Positions 52,367-63,083 of a DNA stretch of 64,000 bases are shown piece after piece. The first letter of the stretch is position 1, and each line of letters begins with the position of its first letter. The stretch spans positions 1 to 64,000 of the forward strand of contig NZ_JAENRY010000016.1 of the NCBI RefSeq assembly GCF_016612545.1, written 5' to 3'. The notes beneath the pieces are model-generated. The model searched no databases and was not told the origin of the DNA. It worked only from the letters and a program-made list of their open reading frames with translations. The position numbers and the translations under genes were made by a program. This stretch comes from Streptomyces sp. MBT65. Its GTDB lineage: Bacteria > Actinomycetota > Actinomycetes > Streptomycetales > Streptomycetaceae.

Positions 52367-54196
52367 GATCTCGGGCTTGTAGAGGTCCAGCCAGAGCGCC
52401 AGGTCGAGGGTGCGTTCCAGGCCTCGGCGGCCCGCCTGGGTGCTGATGGGGGTGTCGCGGTGGGCGGCCCGCCGGAGCTTCTCGCGGTCGACGAGGTCGA
52501 AGACCGGGTGCGAGTGTCGGGCGAGGAGATCCTTGGCGTGGTCCTGGAGGGCGACCGCGTACTTGGGGTCCTGGGTGGACGGGTACGGGCTCTTGACCCG
52601 GTCGTACACGGACCTGGGGAGGACGTCCGCGGTGGCCTCCCTGAGCAGGGTCTTCTCCCGGCCGTCGTAGGACTTGAGGGACCAGGGCGTGTTGTAGACG
52701 TACTCGACGAGCCGGTGGTCGCAGAACGGGACGCGGACCTCCAGGCCGACGGCCATGCTCGCGCGGTCCTTGCGGTCGAGCAGGATGCGGACGAAGCGCG
52801 TGAGGTGGAGATGGCAGATGCGCCGCATGCGGTACTCGAAGTCGCTCTCGCCGTCGAGGCGTTGGATGCCGGAGACGGCGTCGCGGTAGCCGTCCGCGAG
52901 ATAGGACTCGGTGTCCAGGGCCTTGGTCAGGTCGGTGCGCAGGACGTCGGCGTCGTCCCCGAAGTCCCGGCCGAAGCGCACCAGCCAGGGGAAGGTGTCG
53001 GCGTTGCGGGCCTCCTCGTCGAAGAACTGCTGGTAGCCGCCGAAGACTTCGTCGGCCGACTCGCCGGACAGGGCGACGGTCGACTGGTCGCGGATGGCAC
53101 GGAACAACAGGTACAGCGAGGAGTCCATGTCACCGAGGCCCATGGGGAGATCGCGGGCCCGGAGCATCTTCGCGCGTACGTCGAGGTCGGCGAGGGCCTG
53201 TGCGTCGAGCACGATGTCCTGGTGGTCGGTGCCCGAGGCGCGGGCCACGTCGTGGACGAACGGCGCGTCGGGGGTGCCGCGCAGTTGGTCGGCGACGAAG
53301 TTCTCGCTCTGCCCGACGAAGTCGACGGCGAAGCTGCGCACCTTCTCGCCGTGTTCGCCGAGTTGGCGGGCAGCGATCGCGGTCATCGCCGAGGAGTCGA
53401 GACCGCCGGAGAGCAGGGTGCAGCGAGGCACGTCGGCGACGAGCTGGCGGCGCACGATGTCGTCGAGGAGCGTGCGGACGGCGGCGACGGTGGTGGCTCG
53501 GTCGTCGGTGTGCGGGCGGGTCTCCAACTGCCAGTAGACGCGCCGCCGTTGGCCCGAGCGGTCGACGGTGACGACGGTGCCGGGCTCGACCTCGGACATG
53601 CCGTCCCAGATGGCGTGTCCGGGTGTCTTGATCATGGTGAAGAGTTCCCGCAGGCCGTCCAGCGTGACCCGGGCGCGGGCCAGCGGGTTGGCGAGGATCG
53701 CCTTCGGTTCGGAGCCGAACAGGACGCCGTCGGGGGTCGGGTGGTAGTAGAAGGGCTTGATGCCCATGCGGTCGCGGACCATGACGAGTTGCTCGCGGCG
53801 ACCGTCCCAGATCGCGAAGGCGTACATGCCGTTGAGGCGTTCGGCGACCGCGTCGCCCCATTCGAGATAGCCGCGCAGCACGACCTCGGTGTCGGAGTCG
53901 GTGGTGAACCGGTGTCCCCGGTCGGCGAGTCGGCGGCGGAGTTCGGTGAAGTTGTAGGTCTCCCCCGAGTAGACGAGCGCGACCGTGCCGTCCGCCGTGT
54001 CGACGGTCATCGGCTGGCGCCCGCCGGGCAGGTCGATGATCGCGAGCCGGCGGTGTCCGAGGGCGGCGGGGCCCTGGATCCAGGTGCCGCGGTCGTCCGG
54101 GCCGCGACAGGCCATCGTCTCGGTCATTGCATCCAATGTCGCGGCCTCGGTGCGCAGTTCACGGTCGAAGGAGACCCAGCCGGTGATGCCGCACAT
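52355..54196 (-). CDS. asnB: Asparagine synthetase, glutamine-hydrolysing
   Basis: A 613-residue two-domain enzyme. Cys2 in MCGITGWVSF is the class II glutaminase nucleophile, with RGPDDRGTW and LGHRRLAIIDL following. The synthetase domain has the PP-loop CTLLSGGLDSSAMTAIAARQL (about residues 255-275) and SGESADEVFGGYQQF. It converts aspartate, ATP and glutamine to asparagine. Length and motifs are complete. Whether it serves primary metabolism or a modification pathway cannot be told; no biosynthetic genes flank it. It is 288 bp downstream of arginine deiminase on the same strand. Confidence 0.94.
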   Translation of the reverse strand: MCGITGWVSFDRELRTEAATLDAMTETMACRGPDDRGTWIQGPAALGHRRLAIIDLPGGRQPMTVDTADGTVALVYSGETYNFTELRRRLADRGHRFTTDSDTEVVLRGYLEWGDAVAERLNGMYAFAIWDGRREQLVMVRDRMGIKPFYYHPTPDGVLFGSEPKAILANPLARARVTLDGLRELFTMIKTPGHAIWDGMSEVEPGTVVTVDRSGQRRRVYWQLETRPHTDDRATTVAAVRTLLDDIVRRQLVADVPRCTLLSGGLDSSAMTAIAARQLGEHGEKVRSFAVDFVGQSENFVADQLRGTPDAPFVHDVARASGTDHQDIVLDAQALADLDVRAKMLRARDLPMGLGDMDSSLYLLFRAIRDQSTVALSGESADEVFGGYQQFFDEEARNADTFPWLVRFGRDFGDDADVLRTDLTKALDTESYLADGYRDAVSGIQRLDGESDFEYRMRRICHLHLTRFVRILLDRKDRASMAVGLEVRVPFCDHRLVEYVYNTPWSLKSYDGREKTLLREATADVLPRSVYDRVKSPYPSTQDPKYAVALQDHAKDLLARHSHPVFDLVDREKLRRAAHRDTPISTQAGRRGLERTLDLALWLDLYKPEISVA

Positions 54197-54444
54197 GCGT
54201 TACCTCCTGCGTCCGGCCCGCCGGTGATGGGTCGTTCACCTGCGTCTTCCTCTGTGGGTGACCCAGCCCCGACGAACCAGTTGTATCGAGCATCTATATG
54301 ACGAGCGTGTGGCACCGGAGAGGGCCGGTCAACACAGCCGTAACCTGAAGGGCCGCCCCACCCCGGTACTTTCAGCCGCGTTTTGCGCGCCCGGGATCCA
54401 TGGATCGGTGCCCCACCGGGCCGGTCTCGTCAGGAATCGGCCAC

Positions 54445-54460
54445 GGGCAAAGAGTTGCCC
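54445..54460 (-). terminator. Small hairpin after the arginine deiminase gene
   Basis: GGGCAA-agag-TTGCCC lies 25 bp past the arcA stop, within the 288-bp spacer to asnB. The spacer otherwise holds an AT-rich region (about 54275-54302) that may be the asnB promoter. The stem is short, so confidence is modest. Confidence 0.4.
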
Positions 54461-54484
54461 AACATCCGCCCGCCGACCGGCACT

Positions 54485-55747
54485 TCAGAACTCCACCGGG
54501 TCCCGCACGATCGGGCAGGTCATGCAGTGGCCGCCGCCGCGGCCGCGTCCGAGTTCGGCGCCGACGATGGTGATGACCTCGACGCCGGCCTTGCGCAGCA
54601 GGGTGTTGGTCTGGGTGTTGCGGTCGTAGGTGAAGACCACGCCCGGTTCCAGCGCGACCGCGTTGTTGCCGCTGTCCCACTGCTGGCGTTCGGAGGCGTA
54701 GACGTCGCCGCCCGTCTCCACGACCCGCAGCTCGGGCAGGCCGAGCGCCTTGGCGACGACGTCGGTGAACGGGGTCGAGCCCTCGTCGACGATGTCGATG
54801 CCCGGGCCCTTGGTGCCGGGGCGCAGGGAGAAGGTGTGGACGGCGTCCATGATGGCCGGGTAGAGGGTCACCAGGTCGCGGTCGGCGAAGGTGAAGACGG
54901 TGTCGAGGTGCATCGCGGAGCGCAGCTTCGGCATACCGGCGACGACGACGTGCTCGGCGGCGCCCAGGTCGAAGAGTGCCTTGGCGACCTGGGTGATGGC
55001 CTGGCGCGAGGTGCGCTCGCTCATGCCCATGAGGACCACGCCGTTGCCGACGGGCATGATGTCGCCGCCCTCGAACGTGGCCTGCCCCCAGTCGAGTTCG
55101 GGGTCGCCCCACCAGACGACGGAGCCCGCGAAGTCGGGGTGGAAGGTGTAGATCGCCTTCATCAGCAGGGTCTCGTCGTGCCGGGCGGGCCAGTAGAGGG
55201 GGTTGAGGGTGAGGCCGCCGTAGAGCCAGCAGGTCGTGTCGCGGGTGTAGAGGGTGTTGGGCAGCGGCGGCATCAGGTATTCGCGGACGCCGGTCGATTC
55301 GCGGACGAGGGCGACGTAGTCGGTGCGGTACTCGTCGGGGAGGTCGGTGGTGGCGAGGCCGCCGATCAAGTACTTGGCCAGTTCGGCCGGTTCGAGGCTC
55401 TCCAGGTAGGCGCGGGTCGCGTCGATGAGGCCCAGGCCGACCTCGTTGGCGACGATCTTCCGGTCCAGGAGCCAGTCCTTGGCGGCGGGGATCGTCATGG
55501 TCTGGGCGAGCAGTTCGTGCAACTCGACGACGTCCACGCCGCGTTCGCGGAGTTTGTTGACGAAGTCGGCGTGGTCGCGCTGGGCGTTCTCGACCCACAT
55601 CACGTCGTCGAAGAGCAGGTCGTCGGAGTTGGTCGGGGTGAGCCTGCGGTGGGCCAGGCCCGGTGCGCAGACCAGCACCTTGCGCAGCCGGCCGACCTCG
55701 GAGTGGACGCCGTACTCATGCCGGTCCACGGTGTCTGGATGGGTCAC
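54485..55747 (-). CDS. arcA: Arginine deiminase
   Basis: A 420-residue enzyme hydrolysing arginine to citrulline and ammonia. Motifs are [50 protein letters not shown], the His in [14 protein letters not shown] and the catalytic Cys408 in [16 protein letters not shown]. The GTG at 55747 (GGAAAGG about 10 nt upstream) is preferred to a GTG 9 bp earlier that sits on the SD. It follows the APC permease by about 33 bp in one operon. Ornithine transcarbamylase and carbamate kinase are not in the window, so the ATP-yielding steps would need unlinked genes. Confidence 0.93.
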   Translation of the reverse strand: MTHPDTVDRHEYGVHSEVGRLRKVLVCAPGLAHRRLTPTNSDDLLFDDVMWVENAQRDHADFVNKLRERGVDVVELHELLAQTMTIPAAKDWLLDRKIVANEVGLGLIDATRAYLESLEPAELAKYLIGGLATTDLPDEYRTDYVALVRESTGVREYLMPPLPNTLYTRDTTCWLYGGLTLNPLYWPARHDETLLMKAIYTFHPDFAGSVVWWGDPELDWGQATFEGGDIMPVGNGVVLMGMSERTSRQAITQVAKALFDLGAAEHVVVAGMPKLRSAMHLDTVFTFADRDLVTLYPAIMDAVHTFSLRPGTKGPGIDIVDEGSTPFTDVVAKALGLPELRVVETGGDVYASERQQWDSGNNAVALEPGVVFTYDRNTQTNTLLRKAGVEVITIVGAELGRGRGGGHCMTCPIVRDPVEF

Positions 55748-55780
55748 GGTGCACACACCTTTCCGAAGGTCACAGGCGGG

Positions 55781-57208
55781 TCAGAGGCTGATCCAGCCCG
55801 CTGCCAGGGCGACGATCCCGACGACGGCGCCCGCGACCGAGACGGCGAGGATCACCAGTTCGCGGGCCGAGAAGGGCGAACGCCCTTGTTCCCTGCGGGC
55901 CTTGACGAACAGGAAGGTGGCGGGCGCGTAGATGATGAGCGAGACGAGGAGGTACTTGAGTCCGGCCGCGTAGATGAGGAACGCGGTGTAGACGGTGGCG
56001 AGTACGGCGACCACCAACTCGCCTCGCCCTGAACGGGTTTGAGAGAGGGCGATCTGCACGGCGAAACCGGCCGCGAGCAGGAACGGGATCAGCGTCAGTG
56101 AACTGGTCAGGTCCAGGGCGAAGTTGAAGGCGTCGTCGGAGAAGTAGGTGACGACCAGGACGACTTGGCTGAGCAGGGTCGTCATCACCAGCGCGGGCAC
56201 GGGCACGTCGGCCGCCGTGGACTTCTTCAGGAAGCGCGGCATGTCGTCGTCCTTGGCGGCGACGAACAGCACCTCGGCGGCCATCAGCGTCCAGGCGAGA
56301 TAGGCGCCCAGCACGGAGACGATCAGCCCGACGCTGACGAAGACCTTCCCCCAGGTGCCCACCGCGTGTTCCAGCACGCCCGCCATGGAGGGCTGCCGCA
56401 GTTCGGCGATCTCGCCCATGGGCATCAGGCCGTACGACACGATCGTGACCGACGCGAAGACGGCGAAGACGCTGAGGAAACCGAGGACGGTGGCGCGGCC
56501 GACGTCCTCGCGACGCTTGGCGTGCCGGGAGTAGACGCTGGCGCCCTCGACGCCCAGGAACACGAAGACGGTGGCCAGCATGGTGCCCTTGACCTGCTGG
56601 AACAGGGAGCCCGCGTAGTCGGCGCCGCCGAAGTTCTCGGCAAAGACATGGGGCTTGAGGTAGAAGAGCGCCAGGACGACGAAGACGAGGATCGGTACGA
56701 CCTTGGCGACGGTGACGATCCGGTTGATCGCCGCCGCCTCCTTCACCCCGCGGCTGATCAGCAGGAAGAAGAGCCACAGTCCGACCGAGGAGAGGACCAC
56801 GGCGAGGACGGTGTCGCCCTCGCCGAGGGAGGGGGCGATCGTGCCGATCGTCGACATGATCAGCACCCAGTACGTCACGTTGCCGACGCAGGCGCTGGCC
56901 CAGTAGCCGAACGCGGCGAAGAAGCCGAGGTATTCGCCGAACCCGGCCTTGGCGTAGGCGTATACACCGGCGTCGAGGTCGGGTCTGCGGACGGCGAGGG
57001 TCTGGAAGACGAAGGCGAGCATCAGCATGCCCGTACCGGCGACGGCCCAGGCGATCAGGGCGCCGGCCACGCCCGTCTCCTGCGCGAACCGGCGCGGGAG
57101 CGAGAACACCCCGGCCCCGACCATGGAGCCGACCACCATGGTGGTCAGCGTCGGCAGGGTCAGCTTGGCGGCCGTGGTCCGGGGGTCGGCAGTGGCGGCT
57201 TGCGTCAC
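55781..57208 (-). CDS. APC basic amino acid antiporter, ArcD-like
   Basis: A membrane protein of about 475 residues: KLTLPTLTTMVVGSMVGAGVFSLPRRFAQETGVAGALIAWAVAGTGMLMLAFVFQTLAVRRPDLDAGVYAYAKAGFGEYLGFFAAFGYWASACVGNVTYW is the APA-subfamily (arginine/ornithine or lysine) signature. Twelve to thirteen hydrophobic segments follow. Its position directly before arginine deiminase supports arginine:ornithine or arginine:citrulline exchange. The start is uncertain: GTG 57208 (possibly leaderless) or TTG 57229 with AGGGG only 3 nt upstream. Confidence 0.88.
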   Translation of the reverse strand: MTQAATADPRTTAAKLTLPTLTTMVVGSMVGAGVFSLPRRFAQETGVAGALIAWAVAGTGMLMLAFVFQTLAVRRPDLDAGVYAYAKAGFGEYLGFFAAFGYWASACVGNVTYWVLIMSTIGTIAPSLGEGDTVLAVVLSSVGLWLFFLLISRGVKEAAAINRIVTVAKVVPILVFVVLALFYLKPHVFAENFGGADYAGSLFQQVKGTMLATVFVFLGVEGASVYSRHAKRREDVGRATVLGFLSVFAVFASVTIVSYGLMPMGEIAELRQPSMAGVLEHAVGTWGKVFVSVGLIVSVLGAYLAWTLMAAEVLFVAAKDDDMPRFLKKSTAADVPVPALVMTTLLSQVVLVVTYFSDDAFNFALDLTSSLTLIPFLLAAGFAVQIALSQTRSGRGELVVAVLATVYTAFLIYAAGLKYLLVSLIIYAPATFLFVKARREQGRSPFSARELVILAVSVAGAVVGIVALAAGWISL

Positions 57209-57295
57209 CCGAGGGACGTTAGCAACCAATTGCCCCTATTGCCTGGCGGGCTTCCCCCATATGCCCCATCCGTCATTCGGCCCTATCGTGCTGTT

Positions 57296-58396
57296 ATGGA
57301 GCACGCACTGAGTCCCGCCACGCTTACCGAACTGCGGCGCCCGCGCCCCTACCCCGCGGTCTCCGTGCTCACCCCGACGCATCGTCGCGAGCCCGACAAC
57401 GCGCAGGATCCGGTCCGGCTGCGCAATGTGCTGGCCGAGGCCAAGAAGCAGCTGGAGGCCGATCCCGCGGTCCCCCGGGAGCGGCGCATCGACGTCTCCC
57501 GTCAGCTCGACCAGGCCCTCGCCGAGATCGACCTGGCGCATGCCGAGGACGGTCTGGTGATCTTCGCCGCGCCGGGCGAGCACCAGGTGTGGTCCCTCGC
57601 CAGGTCGGTGCCGGAGCGTGTGGTGCTCTCCGACACGTTCCTCACCCGCAATCTCGTCTCCGCGCAGGCCTCCGAGCGGCCGTTCTGGGTGCTGTCGCTG
57701 GCCGCGGACCGCGTCACGCTGTGGAACGGCGGTGTCGACCGGGTCGTCGAGGACCACACCGGCGGCTTCCCGCTGACCCGCGACCACCGGGACAACTTCG
57801 ACGCCGAGCGCCAGGAGCGGATCGGCGACATACCGAGCACCTTCCGCGACGAGGACACCCGCCACTTCCTGCGCGAGGCCGACACCGCGATGGGCCGCAT
57901 CCTGCGCGTGCACCGGCGCCCCCTCTACATCACCGGCGAACAGGCCGCTCTCTCCGCGCTGGACGAGGTCGGCGGCGCCACCAAGGACGCGACGCACATC
58001 GCGCACGGCGGTCTCGCGCACGGCACACCCGACGCCGTGTGGCAGGCCGTACGACCGCTGGTCGACGCGGAGGCGCGCAAGAGCACCGTGTCCGTGACCC
58101 GGGAGCTCGAATCGGCGCGCGGGCGCAAGGAGTTCGCGGCCGGCGTCGACGAGGTCTGGCAGAACGCCCGCGAGGGCCGGGTCCGGCTGCTGGCCGTCGA
58201 GGAGAACTACCGCGTCACGGTCCGCGACGACCACGGCGACCATCTCGTCCCGGCCGACAGCGACGACCTCGACGCCCGCGAGGACATCGTGGACGAGATC
58301 GTCGAACAGTGTCTGGAGACCGGCGCCGAGGTCCGCTTCGTCCCCGACGGCACGTTGAACGACGCGGCCGGCATCGCGGGCGTGCTCCGCTACTGA
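57296..58396 (+). CDS. baeRF (bacterial archaeo-eukaryotic release factor-like) family protein
   Basis: A 366-residue soluble protein with PRPYPAVSVLTPTHRREPDNAQDPVRLRNVLAEAKKQLEADP, then RPFWVLSLAADRVTLWNGGVDRVVEDHTGGFPLTRDH. The C-terminal third (LLAVEENYRVTVRD...DEIVEQCLETGAEVRFVPDGTLNDAAGIAGVLRY) resembles the eRF1/Pelota ligand fold. baeRF families are predicted ribosome-associated or hibernation factors, untested in most bacteria. ATG 57296 lies 88 bp from the divergent permease start. Confidence 0.82.
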   Translation: MEHALSPATLTELRRPRPYPAVSVLTPTHRREPDNAQDPVRLRNVLAEAKKQLEADPAVPRERRIDVSRQLDQALAEIDLAHAEDGLVIFAAPGEHQVWSLARSVPERVVLSDTFLTRNLVSAQASERPFWVLSLAADRVTLWNGGVDRVVEDHTGGFPLTRDHRDNFDAERQERIGDIPSTFRDEDTRHFLREADTAMGRILRVHRRPLYITGEQAALSALDEVGGATKDATHIAHGGLAHGTPDAVWQAVRPLVDAEARKSTVSVTRELESARGRKEFAAGVDEVWQNAREGRVRLLAVEENYRVTVRDDHGDHLVPADSDDLDAREDIVDEIVEQCLETGAEVRFVPDGTLNDAAGIAGVLRY

Positions 58397-58477
58397 GGCC
58401 TCCTCCTCGCCCCCGGGGCTCCCTCTCCCCCGCGGCGTACGCTACGGCGTGATCGTCGACGGAGAGGGAGTGCACAC

Positions 58478-59503
58478 GTGGGTGACCTGCTGGGCGTGGC
58501 CGTGCTGGGTGCGGGACACATGGGAGGCGACCACATACGCCGCCTCGACCAGGTGGTGAGCGGCGCCAGGGTCGCCGCCGTGGCCGATCCCGACCCGGAT
58601 CGCGCCAAGGAGGCGGTGTCCGGACTGGACGCGGTCACGGTGCACGAGGACGCCGTGGCCGCGCTCGACGCCCCCGGGGTCCAGGCGGTCCTCATCGCCT
58701 CGCCGGGTCCCGCGCACGAGGAGGCGCTGCTCGCGGCCTTCGCCCGTGGTCTGCCGGTGCTGTGCGAGAAGCCCATGGTGCCCGACTCCACCGGAGCGCT
58801 CCGGGTGGTGGAGGCGGAGGCCCGGCTCGGGCGGCGGCTGGCGCAGATCGGGTTCATGCGGCGCTACGACGCTGAGTACCAGCGGCTCAAGTCCCTGCTG
58901 GACGGCGGGCAGTTGGGGCGCCCGCTGATGCTGCACTGCACCCACCGCAATGTGTCGTCGCCGCCGTACTTCACCTCGGCGATGCTCATCGACAGCTCGG
59001 TCTCGCACGAGATCGACGCGGCCCGCTGGCTGCTCGGCCAGGAACTCACCGCGGTGACCGTGCTCAGCCCCCGCTCCTCGGCGAACGCCCCGGAGGGTCT
59101 CCTCGACCCGCAGCTCGTCCTCTTCGAGACCGACGGCGGCGCCCTGGTCGACGTCGAGATCTTCGTCAACTCCGGCTTCGGCTACCAGGTGCGCTGCGAG
59201 GCCGTGTGCGAGGCGGGCAGCGCCCGGATCGGCGAGGACCACACGATGGTCGTCACCACCCGGGGCAGCGCCCACGAGGACGTGCCGCTCGACTACCTCG
59301 TCCGGTTCGCCGACGCCTACGACCGCGAGGTGCAGTCCTGGGTCGACGCCACCCGGCGGGGCGAGGTCACCGGCCCGAGCGTCTGGGACGGCTACGCGTC
59401 CTCCGTGGTCGCCGAGGCCGGGGTCCGGGCGCTGGAGAGCGGCGGCCGGGTGGCCGTGGAGCTCGCCCCGCGCCCGGAGTTGTACGCCGACCTCAGCCGC
59501 TGA
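58478..59503 (+). CDS. Gfo/Idh/MocA-family oxidoreductase
   Basis: A 341-residue NAD(P)-dependent enzyme. The Rossmann start is [41 protein letters not shown], the EKP motif is [15 protein letters not shown], and the C-terminal domain carries [16 protein letters not shown] with the conserved D-x3-H pair. It resembles inositol 2-dehydrogenases but no iol genes are adjacent, so the polyol or sugar substrate is open. GTG 58478 follows GGAGAGGGAG. The 3' end overlaps the convergent phospholipase gene by 11 bp. Confidence 0.9.
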   Translation: MGDLLGVAVLGAGHMGGDHIRRLDQVVSGARVAAVADPDPDRAKEAVSGLDAVTVHEDAVAALDAPGVQAVLIASPGPAHEEALLAAFARGLPVLCEKPMVPDSTGALRVVEAEARLGRRLAQIGFMRRYDAEYQRLKSLLDGGQLGRPLMLHCTHRNVSSPPYFTSAMLIDSSVSHEIDAARWLLGQELTAVTVLSPRSSANAPEGLLDPQLVLFETDGGALVDVEIFVNSGFGYQVRCEAVCEAGSARIGEDHTMVVTTRGSAHEDVPLDYLVRFADAYDREVQSWVDATRRGEVTGPSVWDGYASSVVAEAGVRALESGGRVAVELAPRPELYADLSR

Positions 59504-61523
59504 CGCTCGCCGTGCCCGACTCCAGATGTCCGGTGAACCGGCGCGACCAGGTCGCGTCGGAGTCGACGGTGACCGTGAAGTCGTACCAACCGGCCTGGTA
59601 CGCCACGGCGTTGAAGTAGTCCTCCGCCGACGCGCCCGCGGCGACCGTGTAGGTCCACGGCCCGTCCGTGCGGTAGTGGTTGGAGGTGATGGTGAACTTC
59701 ACCGACGCGGAGCCCGAGTTGACCATCCTGAAGTAGATCGCGAGCTTGCCCGTGCCCGACTCGACGGCGTAACGGGTGCTCACCTCGACGGACTTGCCCG
59801 CCTTCGTCGCGTCGCCCTGGAAGCGGCGCAGGAAACGGTTGGGGCCGACCATGGAGAGGTCGTACTTGCCGCTGCCGTAGCCCGTACCGATGTTGAAGTA
59901 GTCGGAGGCGGTGCCACCCGGGTCGACCGTGTACTGCCAGGGCGTGGTGTCGCGGTAGGCGTTGGGGTGGATGGAGAGATGGGCGGCGCTCTTGGCGGCG
60001 CCGCCCTGGTTGGACATGGCGAACCAGGCGAGGATCTTGCCGCTCGACCCGAACTCCAGGTGGTCCAGGTACCCGTTGGGCTGGTACGGCAGCGCGCGGG
60101 CGGGCCGGGTGCCTGCCTCCTGCACGGGCAGGGCGTTGTTCGTCGGCACCGGGTTGGGCAGCGGGCCGCAGGTGGAGATGCCGATGACGCTGGTCGCCGG
60201 AAGCGCGACGGAGCCGTAGACCGGGTTGGCGAAGTCGAAGACGCCGGTCAGGTCGCCGCTGACCTTGCGGCGCCAGGTGCTGATGTTGGGGCAGGCGGCG
60301 GGTGTGCCGAGGGACGTGGTCCAGGTCTCGAGGAAGCGCAGGACCGAGGTGTGCTCGAAGACCTCGGAGGAGACCCAACCGCCGCGTGTCCAGGGGGAGA
60401 TGACGATCATCGGGACGCGGAAGCCGAAGCCGTACGGGACGCCGTTGAGGAACTCGCCGTCGGTGCCGGCAGGCGGGGCCGGTGGCGGGACGTGGTCGAA
60501 GTAGCCGTCGTTCTCGTCGTAGTTGAGGAACAGGACGGTCGAGTCGAGGATGTCCGGGTCGGCGGCGAGGGCCTGGTAGACGAGGCCGATGAAGTGCGCG
60601 CCGTCGCCGGGCGGGGCGTAGGGGTGCTCGGAGAAGGCCTGGTTGGGGACGACCCAGGAGACCTGCGGGAGGGTGCCCGCGAGGACGTCGGCCTTGATGG
60701 CGGCGGCGATGTCGTCGGGGGTCGAGCCGGTGGCGGCCGGGACGGAGGACATGCCCCGGTCGTAGAGGGGGCCGCCCGCCTTGGAGTTGGTGAAGTTCTT
60801 GAAGTAGGCGCAGGCGTTGTCGCCGTAGTTGTCGGCCGCGTTCTGGTAGACCTTCCAGCTCACTCCGGCGTTCTGCAGCGCCTCCGCGTAGTTCTGCCAG
60901 GTCAGGCCGGACTCGTCACCGCCGTCGTAGCTGGAGGAGTCGACCTTGCCGCTCCACAGGTAGGTGCGGTTGGGGCCCGTCGCGCTGAGCGTGGAGCAGA
61001 AGTAGGCGTCGCAGATCGTGTAGTTGTCGGCGAGCGCGTAGTGGAAGGGGATGTCGGCGCGGTCGAGGTAGCCGAGCGAGCGGACGTTGCCGACGCCCGA
61101 GACCCAGTTGTCGAGGCGGCCCTTGTTCCACGCGGAGTGCTGCGATGACCAGGAGTGCGGAAGATCGCCGTTGCACTGGGCGAGGGTCTCGCCGTCCTTG
61201 CCGCCCGCGGCCGGGGTGGCGCTCAGTTTCCACGGGTACTGACGGCCGCCGCCGTTGGGCTGGTTGAAGACCGGGTAGCCGCCGCTCAGGGTGATGCCGC
61301 TGCGGTCGTCGAAGCCGCGGACGCCCTTGAGGCGCCCGAAGTAGTGGTCGAAGCTGCGGTTCTCCTGCATGAGGATCACCACGTGCTTCACGTCCGAGAT
61401 CGTGCCGGTCGCCGTCCGCGCCTGCTGCGCGGCGATCGCGGGTCGTACGCCGGTACCCGTCGCCATGCCCGCCGCCACGGTGGCACCGAGCCCCACGAAG
61501 CCTCTTCGGCTGATCGGTGTCAT
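59493..61523 (-). CDS. Tat-exported phosphocholine-specific phospholipase C
   Basis: A 676-residue enzyme. The Tat signal [19 protein letters not shown] is at residues 5-23. A phosphoesterase domain at about 40-450 has [47 protein letters not shown] and the C-terminal [17 protein letters not shown] and [17 protein letters not shown] motifs. Two roughly 85-residue DUF756 beta domains follow (about 495-580 and 590-670). Family members hydrolyse phosphatidylcholine and sphingomyelin outside the cell and often help recover phosphate. ATG 61523 follows GAGGGCGGAGCGC. Confidence 0.93.
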   Translation of the reverse strand: MTPISRRGFVGLGATVAAGMATGTGVRPAIAAQQARTATGTISDVKHVVILMQENRSFDHYFGRLKGVRGFDDRSGITLSGGYPVFNQPNGGGRQYPWKLSATPAAGGKDGETLAQCNGDLPHSWSSQHSAWNKGRLDNWVSGVGNVRSLGYLDRADIPFHYALADNYTICDAYFCSTLSATGPNRTYLWSGKVDSSSYDGGDESGLTWQNYAEALQNAGVSWKVYQNAADNYGDNACAYFKNFTNSKAGGPLYDRGMSSVPAATGSTPDDIAAAIKADVLAGTLPQVSWVVPNQAFSEHPYAPPGDGAHFIGLVYQALAADPDILDSTVLFLNYDENDGYFDHVPPPAPPAGTDGEFLNGVPYGFGFRVPMIVISPWTRGGWVSSEVFEHTSVLRFLETWTTSLGTPAACPNISTWRRKVSGDLTGVFDFANPVYGSVALPATSVIGISTCGPLPNPVPTNNALPVQEAGTRPARALPYQPNGYLDHLEFGSSGKILAWFAMSNQGGAAKSAAHLSIHPNAYRDTTPWQYTVDPGGTASDYFNIGTGYGSGKYDLSMVGPNRFLRRFQGDATKAGKSVEVSTRYAVESGTGKLAIYFRMVNSGSASVKFTITSNHYRTDGPWTYTVAAGASAEDYFNAVAYQAGWYDFTVTVDSDATWSRRFTGHLESGTASVSG

Positions 61524-61670
61524 GCGCTCCGCCCTCGTCACAGGCGTGCCCGAGCGGCACACCGCGCGCAAGGGTGCACCGGGTGATCGCCAAGGTCCAT
61601 ACCGGGACGGTGAGATGGAGGTGAACAAAAGTCAAAACCGGTGCCGGGAGGACGAATTGCCCTCGGCCGT

Positions 61671-62084
61671 TCAGACGTTCCCGAACAGCGCGCTCAGTCC
61701 CCGGTCGACGACAGCGTCCATGTCCTCCTGTCCGGTGGCCACCACGTCGTAGCTCCGCAGCAGGAAGCGGCGCAGCTCAGGGGTGTGGAAGTGGAGCAGG
61801 GCGAGTCCGAACGGCGAGTGGAACTCCAGCACCGTACGGGCCCGGCCGCACGGCCACAGGTGAACGTCACCGCCGCCGGCCGGCCTGCGCAGCCCCTCCT
61901 CCAGGAGCGAGCGGGCGAAGGTCCAGGTGACGCCGTCGCCGTCGAGGGACACCTCGGGCGGGAAGTCGAGGTGCACGGCCAGCGGGTCCGAGGAGCGGTA
62001 GCGGAGCGTGGCGGACACGGGGATCTCCGTGTCGTCCGCCGTGATCAGCCGCGCGCGGGTGGGCTGTTCGAGGGTGATGTCCAT
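61671..62084 (-). CDS. SsgA-like (SALP) sporulation / cell-division regulator
   Basis: A 137-residue protein: YRSSDPLAVHLDFPPEVSLDGDGVTWTFARSLLEEGLRRPAGGGDVHLWPCGRARTVLEFHSPFGLALLHFHTPELRRFLLRSYDVVATGQEDMDAVVDRGLSALF. The VTWTFARSLLxEGL core and the LxRSYxVVPxGxE-like ending are SALP hallmarks. These actinomycete-specific whirly-fold proteins position septa and control spore-wall assembly. Which paralogue (SsgA to SsgG) cannot be decided from sequence reading alone. Confidence 0.92.
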   Translation of the reverse strand: MDITLEQPTRARLITADDTEIPVSATLRYRSSDPLAVHLDFPPEVSLDGDGVTWTFARSLLEEGLRRPAGGGDVHLWPCGRARTVLEFHSPFGLALLHFHTPELRRFLLRSYDVVATGQEDMDAVVDRGLSALFGNV

Positions 62085-62211
62085 GGTCGGTCTCCACTGC
62101 GGTGTGAGGTCGGCCGGATTGCCGTGTGCCTGTACGACCTCGCAGGTGCCGTTCGCATTACGCGGAAGCCCGAACGAATTGATGTGACCTGCGTCACTTC
62201 ATCGTCGGTGT

Positions 62212-62916
62212 GTGCGACTGCCGGTGAATTCGTTTGCGGTGGGGCGGGTGGGCCATACGGGACCGATCGCCGTCCCGGCGGCCGTCGAGCTCGCGTCCCT
62301 GGTGACGATCGCCGTACTCCTGCCGACCTCGCGTCCGCACGAGGAGCAGGCCGCCTACGGCACCCGTCCCGGCGCCCGTCGGTTCGGGACCGTACTGGCG
62401 GCCGGGACGCCGTCCGCCACCGGGGCGTTCGCGGGGTTCACGTACGTCGGGAAGTTCCTCGGCGAGGTGAGCGGCTTCGAACAGGCCACCGTCGGCGTCC
62501 TGTTGGTGGTCTTCGGCGGTGCGTGCCTGGCCGGGGTGACCGTCACCGGGGCGGTACTGGACCGCTTCCCGCAGGCGGCGCTGAGCGCGGCCGTCGCCGT
62601 CCGGGCGGTGGGCATGCTCGGCCTGTACGCGGCCGGCACCGAGCCGGTGGCCGCGGTGGTGTTCCTGGCGCTGATGGGCGGCGCGCTCGGTCCGGTGTTC
62701 ATGACCACCCAGAACGCGATGCTCCAGTGCGCACCGGGCCGCACGGACCTCGCCCTCGCGGCCAACTCCGGTTCCTGCAACGCGGGTATCGCGGCGGGCG
62801 CCGCGCCGGGCGGACTCGTCCTGCGGATCGCCGGTGAGCGGGCGACGTTCCTCGCCGGAGGGCTGTTCACGGCCGGGGCATGCGGGGTGCTGCTTGGCGC
62901 GGGGGCCGCGTCGTGA
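62212..62916 (+). pseudogene. N-terminally truncated MFS transporter
   Basis: The frame covers only the end of TM6 (VELASLVTIAVLLPTSRP), the central loop and TM7-TM12 (RFGTVLAAGTPSATGAFAGFTYVGKFLGEVSGF onward), about 234 residues where DHA1 pumps have about 400. No frame upstream encodes TM1-TM5; the 127 bp before it is noncoding, and the nominal GTG has no RBS. A 5' deletion is the simplest explanation. The C-terminal half is well preserved, so the loss looks recent. Confidence 0.7.
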
Positions 62917-63083
62917 GCCAAGTCCTGTCGAGCAGGCCCAAGTTGAGGAGCGCGGCCCGGCCGAATGACCAGCCTCCTCCCGTGCCGGTGCCGCACGCAC
63001 AACGACGGGCCGCGGCCGCATCACGGACCAACGCCCGCCGCGCAGCGCCACGTTGGGCGCACCGGGCCGGCCGACGGACCGGC

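Noticed and set aside
52355..54196. Beta-lactam or lasso-peptide synthetase rather than asparagine synthetase
   Set aside because: Cys2, the full glutaminase domain and standard length indicate ordinary AsnB; no precursor peptide, protease or other biosynthetic genes flank it.
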